A stretch of 64,000 nucleotides of DNA from Apodemus sylvaticus (GCF_947179515.1 NC_067481.1:83776015-83840014), one strand, 5' to 3'; shown: positions 20,783 to 30,678, numbered from the stretch's first letter. Translations and numbers: made by a program. Notes: generated by a model not told the origin, from the letters alone.

Positions 20783-22003
20783 CTATCTTGCTTTTTCCAG
20801 GGTGTAGTTTCCCTCCTTGTATTGGAGTTTTCCTCCTATTATTCTTTGTAGAGCTGGGTTTGTGGAAAGATATTGTGTAAATTTGGTTTTGTCATGGAAT
20901 ATCTTGGTTTCTCCATCTATGGTGAATGAGAGTTTTGCTGGGTATAGTAGTCTTGGCTGACATTTGTGTTCTCTTAGAGTCTGCATGAGATCTGCCCAGG
21001 ATCTTCTAGCTTTCATGGTCTCTGGTGAGAAGTCTGGTGTGATTCTGATAGGTCTTCCTTTATATGTTACTTGGCCTTTCTCTCTTGCCTTTAATATTCT
21101 TTCTTTGTTTAGTGCATTTGGGGTTTTGATTATTATGTGATGGGAGGTATTTCTGCTCAGGTCCTGTCTGTTTGGAGTTCTGTAGGCTTCTTGTATATTC
21201 ATAGGCATCTCTCTCTTTAAGTTAGGAAAGTTTTCTTCCATAATTTTGTTGAAGATATTTGCTGGCCCTTTCTGTTGTAAATCTTCACTCTCATCTATAC
21301 CTATAATCCTTAGGTTTGGTCTTCTCATTGTATCCTGGATTTCCTGGATGTTCTGGGATACAAGCTTTTTGCATTTTGTATTTTCTTTAACAGTTGAGTC
21401 AATGGTTTCTATGGTATCTTTGGCATCTGAGATTCTTTCTTCCATCTCTTGTATTCTGTTGTTTATATTTGCATCTATGGCCCCTGATTTCTTCTCAAGG
21501 TTTTCTATCTCCAAACTTGTCTCCCTTTGTGATTTCTTAGTTGTTTCTACTTCTGTTTTTAGGTCCAGGATGGTTTCGCTCAGTTCCATCATTTTTTTGT
21601 CTGTGTTTTCCTGTAATTCTTTAAGAGATTTTTGTGTTTCCTCTTTCATGACTTCTGCCTGTTGACTCAAGTTCTCCTGCATTTCTTTAAGTTTTTTTTG
21701 CCTTTCTTCTTTATTGGCTTCTATCTCTTGGGCCTTATTCTCCTGCATTTCTTTAGGTGTTTTTTGTGTTTCCATTATACAGGTTTCTAGCTTATTCATG
21801 TTCCTCTGCATTTCTTTAAGAGATTCATTCATGTCCTTTTTGTGTTCTTCTAACAGCATCATGAACAGTGATTTTAAATCCAAATCTTGTTTCTCTGGTG
21901 TGTTGGCATAACCAGGACTTGCTGATGTTGGAGAGTTTGGTTCAGATGCTGCCATATTGCCTAGATTTCTGTTAGTAGCGTTCCTGCGTTTGCCCTTTGC
22001 CAT
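20783..22003 (-). CDS. L1 ORF1 protein (RNA-binding chaperone)
   Basis: An uninterrupted 406-codon frame. ORF1p forms coiled-coil trimers that coat L1 RNA in cytoplasmic particles. Residues 1-45 are the basic/Ser-Pro head. About 45-228 are a Glu/Lys/Gln-rich coiled coil, followed by the RRM (about 230-310, beginning NLRIIGID) and the C-terminal domain to residue 406. It is longer than the usual rodent ORF1p (about 360-370) because a 22-residue unit, K-E-M/L-Q-E-N..., recurs at residues about 65-130. This region is known to vary in length in rodent L1s. Two oddities against the older copy at 26303-27316: a Val is missing between A306 and R307 (KA-REKG instead of KAVREKG), and H288 replaces Arg in NTSRHI. 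Both are in or near RNA-binding surfaces. Confidence 0.94.
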   Translation of the reverse strand: MAKGKRRNATNRNLGNMAASEPNSPTSASPGYANTPEKQDLDLKSLFMMLLEEHKKDMNESLKEMQRNMNKLETCIMETQKTPKEMQENKAQEIEANKEERQKKLKEMQENLSQQAEVMKEETQKSLKELQENTDKKMMELSETILDLKTEVETTKKSQRETSLEIENLEKKSGAIDANINNRIQEMEERISDAKDTIETIDSTVKENTKCKKLVSQNIQEIQDTMRRPNLRIIGIDESEDLQQKGPANIFNKIMEENFPNLKREMPMNIQEAYRTPNRQDLSRNTSHHIIIKTPNALNKERILKAREKGQVTYKGRPIRITPDFSPETMKARRSWADLMQTLREHKCQPRLLYPAKLSFTIDGETKIFHDKTKFTQYLSTNPALQRIIGGKLQYKEGNYTLEKAR

Positions 22004-23029
22004 CTTCTTCTCTGGAGCTAATTGGTCTTGTCTCTGGCTGGTGTTTCAGCCTCCTGAGAGGCTCTAGGGCTATTTCTGCACCACTGGAGGACAGGGTTTC
22101 CCCTGTTGCAGATTGCTAATGTGCTTTCCTCCTCTTGGGTGCCCTTGCAGCCCTAGTGTTCTTTGCCCCAGATTGTGTCTGTGAGCCAGAAGGTGCCCGT
22201 TTGCTCCTTCAGGTAGTGCTGAGGCTGTATGCTGTAGGGACCTTTTCTGCGTGCTGATCTCTCTGCTGGGCAGTGGAACTCCCAACCGGGTTGGTGCACA
22301 CAAGGCTAGCCTAGCTGCTCAGGCCCTGAGTCTAGGCAAAAGCCTGGCAGGCCAATGTCTGAGCAAAGTTCCCTTCAGCTGTGAGTGTTAATTGGGTCTG
22401 TCAGGTGGCTAGGATGGTGGCGTGTGCACGCTCCCTGAGAGTGCTGGGAGAGTCTGCTGGGCTAACAACCTCCTGGCCGGGTCAGCACACAGATGGCCCA
22501 CCGAGCAGCCCAGGGCCTGGGGGCAGACCAGGGCCTGACTGTCTGAGACCCCTGCTATGTCCGCCTCGGGCTATGCCTGTTAGCTGGTTTGGTTTTGCCT
22601 GCTAGGTCTCTCTGGCTTCCTGTAGGCAAAATGGCGGTGGTGCGCAAACCGGCCCGGATAAACAACCTCCTGGCCGGGTCGGCACACAGGTGGCCCACTG
22701 AGTAGCCCAGGGCCTGGGGGCAGTCCAGGGCCTGACCGTCTGAGACCCCTGCTATGTCTGCCTCAGGCTATGCCTGATAGCTGGTTTGGTTTTGTCTGCT
22801 GGGTCCCTCTGGCTTCCCGTAGGCAAAATGGCAGTGGTGCTCGCAGGCCCGGGCAAATAAGCTCTTGGCTGGGTTGGCACACAGATGGCCCACCGAGCAA
22901 CCCAGGACCTGGGGGCAGTCCAGGGCCTGACCGTCTGAGACCCCTGCTATGTCTGCCTCGGGCTATGCCTGTTAGCAGGTTTGGTTTTGCCTGCTAGGTC
23001 TCTCTGGCTTCCCTTAGGCAAAATGGCCT
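22004..23029 (-). promoter_or_regulatory. L1 5' UTR with tandem promoter monomers
   Basis: About 1 kb of G/C-rich sequence lies upstream of ORF1. It has a unique 'tether' (22004-22463), then monomers starting near 22464, 22661 and 22856 with a period of about 195-197 bp. The outermost is cut at 23029. Each monomer has an AAAATGGC core (22628, 22825, 23020), which in L1-sense reads GCCATTTT like a YY1 site. Rodent L1 5' UTR monomers act as internal RNA polymerase II promoters. The assignment here is by position and repetition. Confidence 0.85.
22464..23029 (-). repeat. Tandem monomers, about 196 bp each
   Basis: Two complete units and one truncated unit share the block around 'cagggcctgggggcag'. 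Units differ at roughly one base in ten by eye. They belong to the intact L1 and do not resemble the monomers of the older L1 at 28014-28568. Confidence 0.88.
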
Positions 23030-23044
23030 GTACCCCACTTTTTA

Positions 23045-26000
23045 ATGGGGTTATTTGGTTCTCTGGGTTCTACTTTCTTGAGTTCTTTGTATATATTAGA
23101 TATTAGCCCTCTTTCAGATTTAGGGTTGGTGAAGATCCTTTCCCAATCTGTTGGTTAATGTTTTGTCCTTTTGACGGTGTCCTTTGCCTTACAGAAACTT
23201 TGTAGTTTTATGAGGTTCCATTTGTCAATTTTTGATCTTAGAGCATACGCTATTGGTGTTCTATTCAGGAAGTTTTCCGGTGTGCCCATGTCCTCCAGGG
23301 TCTTCCCCAGTTTATTTTCTATAAGTTTCAGTGTGTCAGGTTTTATGTGGAGGTCCTTGATCCATTTGGAGTTGAGCTTAGTACATGGAGATAAGAATGG
23401 ATCAATTCGCATTCTTCTGCATGCTGATCTCCAATTGAACCAGGACCATTTGTTGAAAAGACTATCTTTTTTTCCACTGGATGCTTTCGAAGATCAAGTG
23501 ACCATAGGTGTGTTGGTTCATTTCTGGGTCTTCAATCCTATTCCATTGATCTGCTTGCCTGGTATTGTACCAATACCATGCAGTTTTTATCACTATTGCT
23601 CTGTAGTAAAGTTTAAAGTCTGGGATAATGAATAGCCCTGAAATTATTTTACTGTTGAGAATAGTTTTAGCTATCCTGGGTTTTTTGTTATTCCAGATGA
23701 ATTTGAGAATTTCTCTTTCTAGCTCTATGAAGAACTAACTGGGTTGGGATTTTTATGGGGATAGCATTGAATCTGTAGATTGCCTTTGGCAGGATGGCCA
23801 TTTAACTATATTAATCCTGCCAATCCACGAGCATGGAAGATTTTTCCATTTTCTGAGATCTTCTTCAATTTCCTTCTTCAGAGATCTGACGTTCTTGCCA
23901 TATAGGTCTTTCACTTGTTTGGTTAGAGTCACCCCAAGATACTTTATGCTGTTTGTAGCTATTGTGAAGGGAGTCATTTCCCTAATTTCTTTCTCGGTCT
24001 GCTTATCCTTTGAATATATAAAGGCTACTGATTTGCTTGCGTTGATTTTGTAGCCAGCCACTTTGCTGAAGTTGTTTATCAGCTGTAGGAGTTCTCTAGT
24101 AGAGTTTTTAGGATCACTTAAGTATACAATCATATCATCTGCAAATAGTGATACTTTGACTTCTTCCTTTCCAATTTGTATCCCTTTGACTTCCTTATGT
24201 TGTCTAATTGCTCTAGCTAGGACTTCAAGAACTATATTGAAAAGATATGGAGAGAGGGGGCAGCCTTGTCTAGTCCCTGATTTTAGTGGGATTGCTTCAA
24301 GTTTCTCTCCATTTAGTTTGATGTTGGCTACCGGTTTGCTGTATATTGCTTTTACTATGTTTAGATATGGGCCTTGAATTCCTGTCCTTTCCAAGACTTT
24401 TAGCATGAAAGGATGCTGAATTTTGTCAAATGCTTTTTCAGCATCTAATGAAATGATCATGTGGTTTTTTTCTTTGAGTTTGTTTATGTAGTGGATAGCA
24501 TTTATGGATTTTCTTCTATTGAACCATCCCTGCATCCCTGGGATGAAGCCTACTTGATCATGGTGGATGGTCAATTTTATGTGTTCTTGGATTCGGTGGG
24601 CAAGAATTTTATTTAGTATATTTGCATCGATATTCATAAGGGAAATTGGCCTGAAATTCTCTTTCTTAGTTGGATCTTTGTGTGGTTTTGGTATCAGCAT
24701 AATAGTGGCTTCGAAGAAGGAGTTGGGTAGTGTTCCTTCTGCTTCTATTTTGTGGAAAAGTTTGAAGAGTATTTGTGTTAAGTCTTCTTTGAAGGCCTGA
24801 TAGAATTCTGCACTGAAACCGTCTTGTCCTGTGTTTTTTTTTTTGGTTGGAAGCCTATCTATGACCCCTTTCTATTTCTTTAGGGGTTATGGGTCTGTTT
24901 AGATGGTCTATTTGATCCTGGTTTAATTTTGGTAATTGGTATCTGTCTAAGAAAATGTCCATTTCCTCCATATTCTCCAGTTGTGTCGAGTACAGGTTTT
25001 TGTAGTAGGATCTGATGATTTTTTGAATTTCCTCGGTTTCTGTTGTAATATCTCCATTTTCATTTCTAATTTTGTTAATTTGGATACTTTCTCTGTGCCC
25101 TTTGGTTAGTCTGGCTAAGGGCTTATCTATCTTGTTGATTTTTTCAAAGAACCAGCTTTTCATCTTGTTGATTCTTTTTATGGTTATCTTGGTTTCTACT
25201 TGATTGATTTCAGCCCTGAGTTTGATGATTTCCTGTCTTCTTCTCCTCCTGGGTGAATTAGCTTCTTCTTGTTCCAGGGCTTTCAGTTGTTCCATTAATC
25301 TTCTAATGTTTGCTCTCTCGAATTTGTTTTTGGAGGCACTCAAAGCTATGAGTTTTCCTCTTAGCACTGCTTTCATTGTGTCCCATAGATTTGTTTATGT
25401 TGTGCCTTCATTTTCATTAAATTCTAAGAAATCTTTGATTTCTTTCTTTATTTCTTCCTTGACTAAGGTATCATTGAGTAGAATATTGTTCAGTTTCCAT
25501 GTGTATGTGGGATTTCTGTTGTTTTTACTGTTACTAAAGACCACTTTTACTCCATAGTGATCTGATAGGAGGCATGGGATTATTTCAATCTTCTTATATT
25601 TGTTGAGGTCTGTCTTGTGACCAAACTATATGATCTATTTTGGAGAAGGTACCATGAGGTGCTGAGAAAAAGGTATATTCTTTTGCTTTGGGATGAAAAG
25701 TTTTATATATATATTAACTCCAATTGGTTCAAAACTTCAATTAGTTTCACTGTCTCCCTGTTTAGTTTCTGTTTTCCTGATTGGTCCATTGGTGAGAGTA
25801 GAGTGTTGAAGTCATCCACAATTATTGTGCTAGGTGCAATGTGTACTTTGAGCTTTAGTAAACTTTCTTTTATGAGTGAGGGCACCCTTGTCTTTGGGGA
25901 ATAGATGTTCAGGATTGAGAGTTGTTTTTGTTGGATTTTTCCTTTGACCAGCAAGTAGTGACCTTACATGTCTCTTTTGATGACATTAGGTTGACAGTCA

Positions 26001-26245
26001 ATTTTATCTAAAATTAGAATGGCAACTCCAGCTTGTTTCCTGGGACCATTTGCTTGTAGAATTGTCTTCCAGCCTTTTACTCTAAGGTAGTTTTTGTCTT
26101 TGACACTGAGGTGTGTTTCCTGTATGCAGCAAAATGTAGGGTCCTGTTTATGTAACCAGTCTGTTAATCTATGTCTTTTTATTGGGGAATTGAGTCCATT
26201 GTTGTTAAGATATATCAAGGAGTAGTGGTTATTGCTTCCTATCAT
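23045..26245 (-). pseudogene. Broken ORF2 of the older near-full-length L1
   Basis: This continues the ORF2 that ends at 16105. Recognisable pieces are the endonuclease start at 26245 (NNHYSLIYLN, QETHLSVKD), a degraded endonuclease half, the RT (24700-23753, with SLDAEKAF, GTRQGCPLSP and FADD intact) and the post-RT region. Multiple frameshifts separate them. One is a T-run near 24833-24842; others fall near 23755, 25376 and 25955. It cannot encode a working protein. Confidence 0.9.
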
Positions 26246-26302
26246 TTTTGATTTTAATTTTATACTTGTGTGGTTATCTTCTTTTGGTTTGATGAAAGAA
26301 GC

Positions 26303-27689
26303 TTAACTTCCTGCTTTTTCCAGGGTATAGTTTCCCTCGTTGCAATGGTGTTTTCCCCCTATTATCCTTTGTAGGGCTGGGTTTGTAGAAAGATATTGTG
26401 TAAATTTGGTTTTGTCATGGAATATATTGGTTTCTCCATCTATAGTAATTGAGAGTTTCGCTGGGTATAGTAGTTTTGGCTGGCATTTGTGTTCTTTTAG
26501 AGTCTGCATGAGCTCAGCCCAGGGTCTTCTAGCTTTCATAATCTCAGGTGAGAAGTCTGGTGTGATTCTGATAGGTCTTCCTTTATATGGTACTTGGCCT
26601 TTTTCTCTTACTGCCTTTAATATTCTTTCTTTGTTTAGTACATTTGGTGTTTTGATTATTATGTGACGGGAGGTATTTCTGTTCTGGTCCAGTCTGTTTG
26701 GAGTTCTGTAGGCTTCTTGTATGTTCATGGGCATCTCTCTCCTTAGGTTAGGGAAGTTTTCTTCCATAATTTTATTGAAGATATTTGCTGACCCATTAAG
26801 TTGTAAATCTTCACTCTCATCTATGCCTATAATCCTTAGGTTTGGTCTTCTCATTGTGTCCTGGATTTCCTGGATATTTTGGGTTACAAGCTTTTTGCAT
26901 TTTGCATTTTCTTTAACTGTTGAGTCCATGGTTTCTATGGTATCTTCAGCAGCTGACATTCTTTCTTCTATCTCTTGTATTCTGTTGTTGATATTTGCGT
27001 CTATGGTACCTGATTTCTTCCCAAGGTTTTCTATCTCCAAAGTTGTCTCCCTTTGTGCTTTCTTAGTTGTTTCTACTTCTGTTTTTAGATCCTGGAAGTT
27101 TTTACTCAGTTCTGTCATTTGCTTGTTTGTGTTTTCCTCTAATTCTTTAAGAGATTTTTGTGTTTCCTCTTTCATGACTTCTGCCTGTTGATCAAAGTTC
27201 TCCTGTATTTCTTTAAGTGATTTTTGCATTTCCTCCTTATTGGCTTTTGTATTCTTCTGAATTTCTTTCAATGATTTTTGTGTTTCCCTTATAAGGGTTT
27301 CTAATTTTTGATCCATTTCCTCCTGAATTTCTTCTTCTTCTTCTTCTTTTTTTTTTTGAGACAGGGTTTCTCTGTATAGCCCTGGCTGTCCTTGAACTCA
27401 CTCTGTAGACCAGGCTGGCCTCTGGCCTCGAACTCAGAAATCCACCTGCCCCTGCCTCGCAGAGTGCTGGGATTACAGGCATGCGCCACCACCACCCGGC
27501 CTGAATTTCTTTAAGTATGTCCTTCATGTGTTCCTGTACCAGCATCATGACCAGTGATTTTACATCCAAATCTTGTTTTTCTGGTGTGTTGGAATATCCA
27601 GGACTTGCTATTGTTCGCGATTTGGGTTCAGATGCTGCCATAATGCCTTGGTTTCTGTTAGTAACATTCCTATGTTTGCCATTAGCCAT
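26303..27689 (-). pseudogene. ORF1 of the older L1, split by a B1
   Basis: The start is MANGKHRNVTNRNQ at 27689, followed by the Ser/Pro head. The B1 at 27334-27500 interrupts it after about 63 residues and shifts the frame. The remainder, an open stretch of 337 residues, contains the coiled coil, the RRM (NLRIIGIDESED) and the C-terminal domain to EKAG. It retains KAVREKG and NTSRHI, which makes it a useful comparison for the younger ORF1. It is non-functional as an intact ORF1. Confidence 0.9.
27334..27500 (-). mobile_element. B1 SINE inside L1 ORF1
   Basis: A full-length antisense B1, from the (CTT)n and poly-T tail through 'gagacagggtttctctg' to the 5' end 'cacccggc'. The flanking duplication is CTGAATTTCTT (27323-27333 and 27501-27511). 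It may supply the in-frame alternative tail seen in the broken ORF1. Confidence 0.95.
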
Positions 27690-28568
27690 CTAGTTCTCCC
27701 AGGTGTTAGATGGTCTTATTGTCACTGTCTGGTGCTTCAACCTACTGTGGATCTTTAAGGTTATCTCTGCAACACTGGATGACTGGGTTTCCTCTTTCAC
27801 AGATTACTGATATGCTGCCTTCCTCTTTTGTGCCTTTGGAGCCCTTCTCAGTCTTGCCTCAAGCAATGTTATACTTAGGTTGTCAAGGTCAACCAGGTGT
27901 TCTCTGTCTGCTTTATTATGGAGCAAAGATGTTGTGGTGGGGGTCACTCCCTCTGTTGATTCTCACATAGGACACAGGTCCTGTGATGGACTGGCTTGCA
28001 GATGACCCGCCTATGTGCTCAGTTCCTGAGTGCAGGCAGACCCCTGGCGGTTTGCACCACCAGAAATCTAAAGCTCAGTGTGATACAGTACCTATTGACC
28101 CTTTTCTGTCCTGGCAGGCAGCAAGTATGGCCGCGGGGCTTCTCTCCTTCTGCAGCTCACTGGGCTGGACACAGGCCCTGCACCTGGCTGGCTGGCAGAC
28201 AAACCGCTTTGTGCTCAGTTCCTGAGTGCAGGCAGACCCCTGGCAGTTTGCACCACCAGATATCTAAAGCTCAGGGTGATACAGTACCTAGTGATCCTTT
28301 TCTGTCCTGGCAGGCAGCAAGTATGGCCGCGGGGCTTCTCAACTTCTGCAGCTCACTGGGCTGGACACAGGCCCTGCACCTGGCTGGCTGGCAGACAAAC
28401 CGCTTTGTGCTCAGTTCCTGAGTGCAGGCAGACCCCTGGCGGTTTGCACCACCAGAGATCTAAAGCTCAGGGTGATACAGTACCTAGTGATCCTTTTCTG
28501 TCCTGGCAGGCAGCAAATATGGCCATGGGGCTCCTCTCCTTCCGCAATTCCCTGGGCAGGACACTTGT
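27690..28568 (-). promoter_or_regulatory. Monomeric 5' UTR of the older L1
   Basis: A tether region (27690 to about 28000) is followed by monomers with landmarks at 28014, 28210 and 28406, an exact period of 196 bp. Each has an ATGGCC core ('gtatggccgcggggc' in two units). The monomer sequence is unlike that of the younger L1 although the period is the same. It is presumably an inactive former promoter. Confidence 0.82.
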
Positions 28569-28626
28569 GTCACTTGATCTTTGATAAAGGAGCAAAAACC
28601 ATCCAGTGGTAAAAAGACAGCATTTT

Positions 28627-28784
28627 TTTTTTTTTTTTGGTTTTTTTCTAGACAGTGTTTCTCTATGTAGCCCTGGCTATCCTGGAACTCACTTTGTAGA
28701 TCAGGCTGGCCTCAAACTCAGAAATCCACCTGCCTCTGCCTCCCAAGTGCTGGGATTAAAGGCACATGCCTCCACTGTCTGGCT
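28627..28784 (-). mobile_element. B1 SINE in the outer host L1
   Basis: An antisense B1 with a poly-T tail. It is flanked by an exact 15-bp duplication AAAAGACAGCATTTT (28612-28626 and 28785-28799). The duplicated sequence is part of L1 ORF2 of the host. Confidence 0.95.
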
Positions 28785-29170
28785 AAAAGACAGCATTTTC
28801 AACAAATGGTGCTGATTCAACTGGCAGTTAGCATGTAGAAGAATGCAAATTGATCCCCTCGTACAAAGCTCAAGTCCAAGTGGATCACAGATTTCCACAT
28901 AAAACCAGATACAATGAAACTAATGGAAAAGAAAGTGGGGAACACCATCAAGCACAAGGGGAGAGTGGAAAAATTCTTGAACAGAACACAAATAGCTTAT
29001 GCTCTAAGATGAAGAATTGACAAATGTGACCTCATAAAATTGCAAAGCTTCTGTAAAGCAAAGTATGCTGTCAATAGGACAAAATAGTAATCAGCAAATT
29101 GGGAAAAGAACTTTACCAATCCTGCTTCTGATAGAGGACGAATATCCAATATATCCAAGAACTCCTTTTG

Positions 29171-30488
29171 TTCTTTTTTATTAGTGTTTGTTTTTTATAC
29201 TTTTTAAAAATTTTCTATATTCTTTGTTTACATTCCAAATGATTTTCCCTTTTCTGGTTCCCCCCTCCCCATAAGTCCCATAAGCCCTCTTCCCTCCATC
29301 CATTCCTCAACCAATGCCCTATTACTCTGTCCTGGCAATGACCTACAATGCTACATCAAGCCTTTCCAGGATGAGGGCCCTTTCCTTCCTTCTTCTTGGG
29401 AATGATTTGATATGTGAGTTGTGTCTTGGTTATTCAGAGCTTCTGGGCTAATATCCACTTATCAGTGACTGCATTTGATGTGTGTTTTTTTATTTTTTTG
29501 TGAATGAATTATCTCACTTAGGGTGATATTTTCTAGTGCTAACCATTTGCCTAAAAATTTTGTGAATTCACTGTGTTTAATTGCTGAGTAGTATTCCATT
29601 GTGTAAATATATCACATTTTCTGTATCCATTCGTCCATTGAGGGACATCTGGGTTCTTTCCAGGTTCTGGCTATTACAAATAAGGCTGCTATAAACATAG
29701 TGGAGCATGTGTCCTTATTGCATGCTGGGGAATCCTCTGAGTATATGCCAGGAGTGTTATTGCAGGGTCCTCTGGAAGTGTCATTGCCAGTTTTCTGAGG
29801 AACCGCCAGACTGATTTCCAGAGTGGTTGTACCAACTTGCATTCCCATCAGCAGTGGAGGAGTGTTCCTCTTTTTCCACATCCTTGCCAATACCTGCTGT
29901 CTCCTGAGTTTTTAATCTTAACCATTCTGACTGGTGTGAGGTGAAATCTCAGGGTTGTTTTGATTTGCATTTCCCTAATGACTAATGATGTTGAACATTT
30001 CTTAAGGTGCTTCTCAGCCCTTCAAATTTCTTCAGGTGAAAATTCTTTGTTTAGCTCTGTATCCCATTTTTAATAGGGTTATTTGGCTCTCTGGAGTCTA
30101 ACTTCTTGAGTTCTTTGTATATATTGGATATTAGGCCTCTGTCAGATGTAGGGTTGTTGAAGATCTTTTTCCAATTTGTTGGTTGCCATTTTGTCCTTTT
30201 AACAGTGTCTTTTGCCTTACAGAAACTTTGTAATTTTATCAAGTTCCATTTGATAATTCTTGATCTTAGAGCATAAGCTGTTGGTGTTCTGTTCAGGAAC
30301 TTTTCCCCTGTGTCCATGTCTTCAAGAGTCTTCCCCAGTTTCTTTTCGATTAGTTTCAGTGTGTCTGGTTTTATGTGGAGGTCCTTGATCCACTTGGAGT
30401 TGAGCTCAGTACAAGGAGATAAGAATGGATCAATTTGCATTCTTCTGCGTGCTGACCTCCAGTTGAACCAGTACCATTTGTTGAAATA
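29171..30488 (-). mobile_element. 5'-truncated L1, antisense
   Basis: A 3' end with an A-rich tail (29171-29250 on plus as T-rich), a 3' UTR, and the ORF2 C-terminal third to about 30488, where homology stops at 'ccatttgttgaaa'. The ORF2 is frameshifted. The outer twin-primed L1 appears to have inserted in or beside this element's tail, so this copy is probably the older of the two. No TSD was resolved. Confidence 0.85.
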
Positions 30489-30504
30489 TTTGTCTTAAAT
30501 GGTA

Positions 30505-30678
30505 GGTAAGTACATGTGAGTGCAGGTGCCTAACATGGCCAGAGTCATGTGTTCTCTAGAATTGAAATTATGGGGTGTTGTGGGATGCAAGATGTACGTG
30601 CTGGGAATCAAACCCATGTTTTCTACAAGAACAGTAGTAGATTTTAACCTCTAAGTCACCTCTCCATCAAGCCCTCTA
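30505..30678 (-). mobile_element. B2/B3-type SINE, antisense
   Basis: The right part 'ctctaagtcacctctccatc' is the complement of the B2/B3 A-box head (GATGGAGAGGTGACTTAGAG). The preceding sequence fits a diverged B3 body. Edges are approximate. Confidence 0.65.

Larger units (their letters stand above)
16724..23029 (-). mobile_element. Full-length L1 with both ORFs open
   Basis: A 6.3 kb L1 on the minus strand, inserted into the ORF2 of the older L1. The exact 15-bp duplication GTACCCCACTTTTTA flanks it (16709-16723 and 23030-23044). The nick site CTTTTT/A on the plus strand fits the L1 endonuclease preference for TTTT/A. From right to left it has a monomeric 5' UTR, ORF1, a 61-bp spacer, ORF2, a short 3' UTR and an A-tail interrupted by G and T. 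It is the innermost layer of the nest and must postdate its host; its open frames fit a younger age. Whether it is active cannot be told from sequence. Confidence 0.95.
15325..28568 (-). mobile_element. Near-full-length decayed L1 with its nested guests
   Basis: A minus-oriented L1 bounded by the exact 15-bp duplication GTCACTTGATCTTTG. From its 5' end (right) it has: a monomeric 5' UTR (27690-28568); ORF1 (26303-27689, split by a B1); ORF2 (23045-26245, continuing at 16105-16723 beyond a nested L1); a 3' UTR and A-tail (15837-16104); and about 510 bp of non-L1 sequence before the left TSD. Without guests and extra 3' sequence it is about 6.2 kb, so essentially full length. Both ORFs are disabled by frameshifts, stops and the B1. 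Confidence 0.9.
12935..29160 (-). mobile_element. Old twin-primed L1 hosting a nest of insertions
   Basis: This is the outermost layer of the nest. Its minus-oriented 3' UTR and ORF2 tail occupy 12935-13866 and, after a nested L1, 14793 to about 15190. Near 15191 the orientation flips: 15192-15324 and 28584-29160 are sense ORF2, reading from about the GGI-PDL motif through the region just before NNPIKKW. The two halves meet at neighbouring ORF2 positions, as twin priming predicts. Without its guests the element is about 1.9 kb. Flanks ACTCCTTTTTG (12924-12934) and ACTCCTTTTG (29161-29170) look like an aged TSD with one T of slippage. Three later insertions sit inside it: 13880-14779, 15325-28568 and the B1 at 28627-28784. 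Confidence 0.82.

Noticed and set aside
21246..21665. 139-codon plus-strand frame (and a similar one at 26721-27191)
   Set aside because: Both are antisense shadows of L1 ORF1 coiled-coil codons.
22464..23029. Tandem ~196-bp units considered as CRISPR-like or satellite
   Set aside because: Units are contiguous with no spacers and sit directly upstream of L1 ORF1, so they are L1 promoter monomers.
27996..28421. 141-codon plus-strand repeat-containing frame
   Set aside because: It runs through the 196-bp 5' UTR monomers of the older L1. The repetition reflects the monomers, and 196 is not a multiple of three, so it is not a designed protein repeat.
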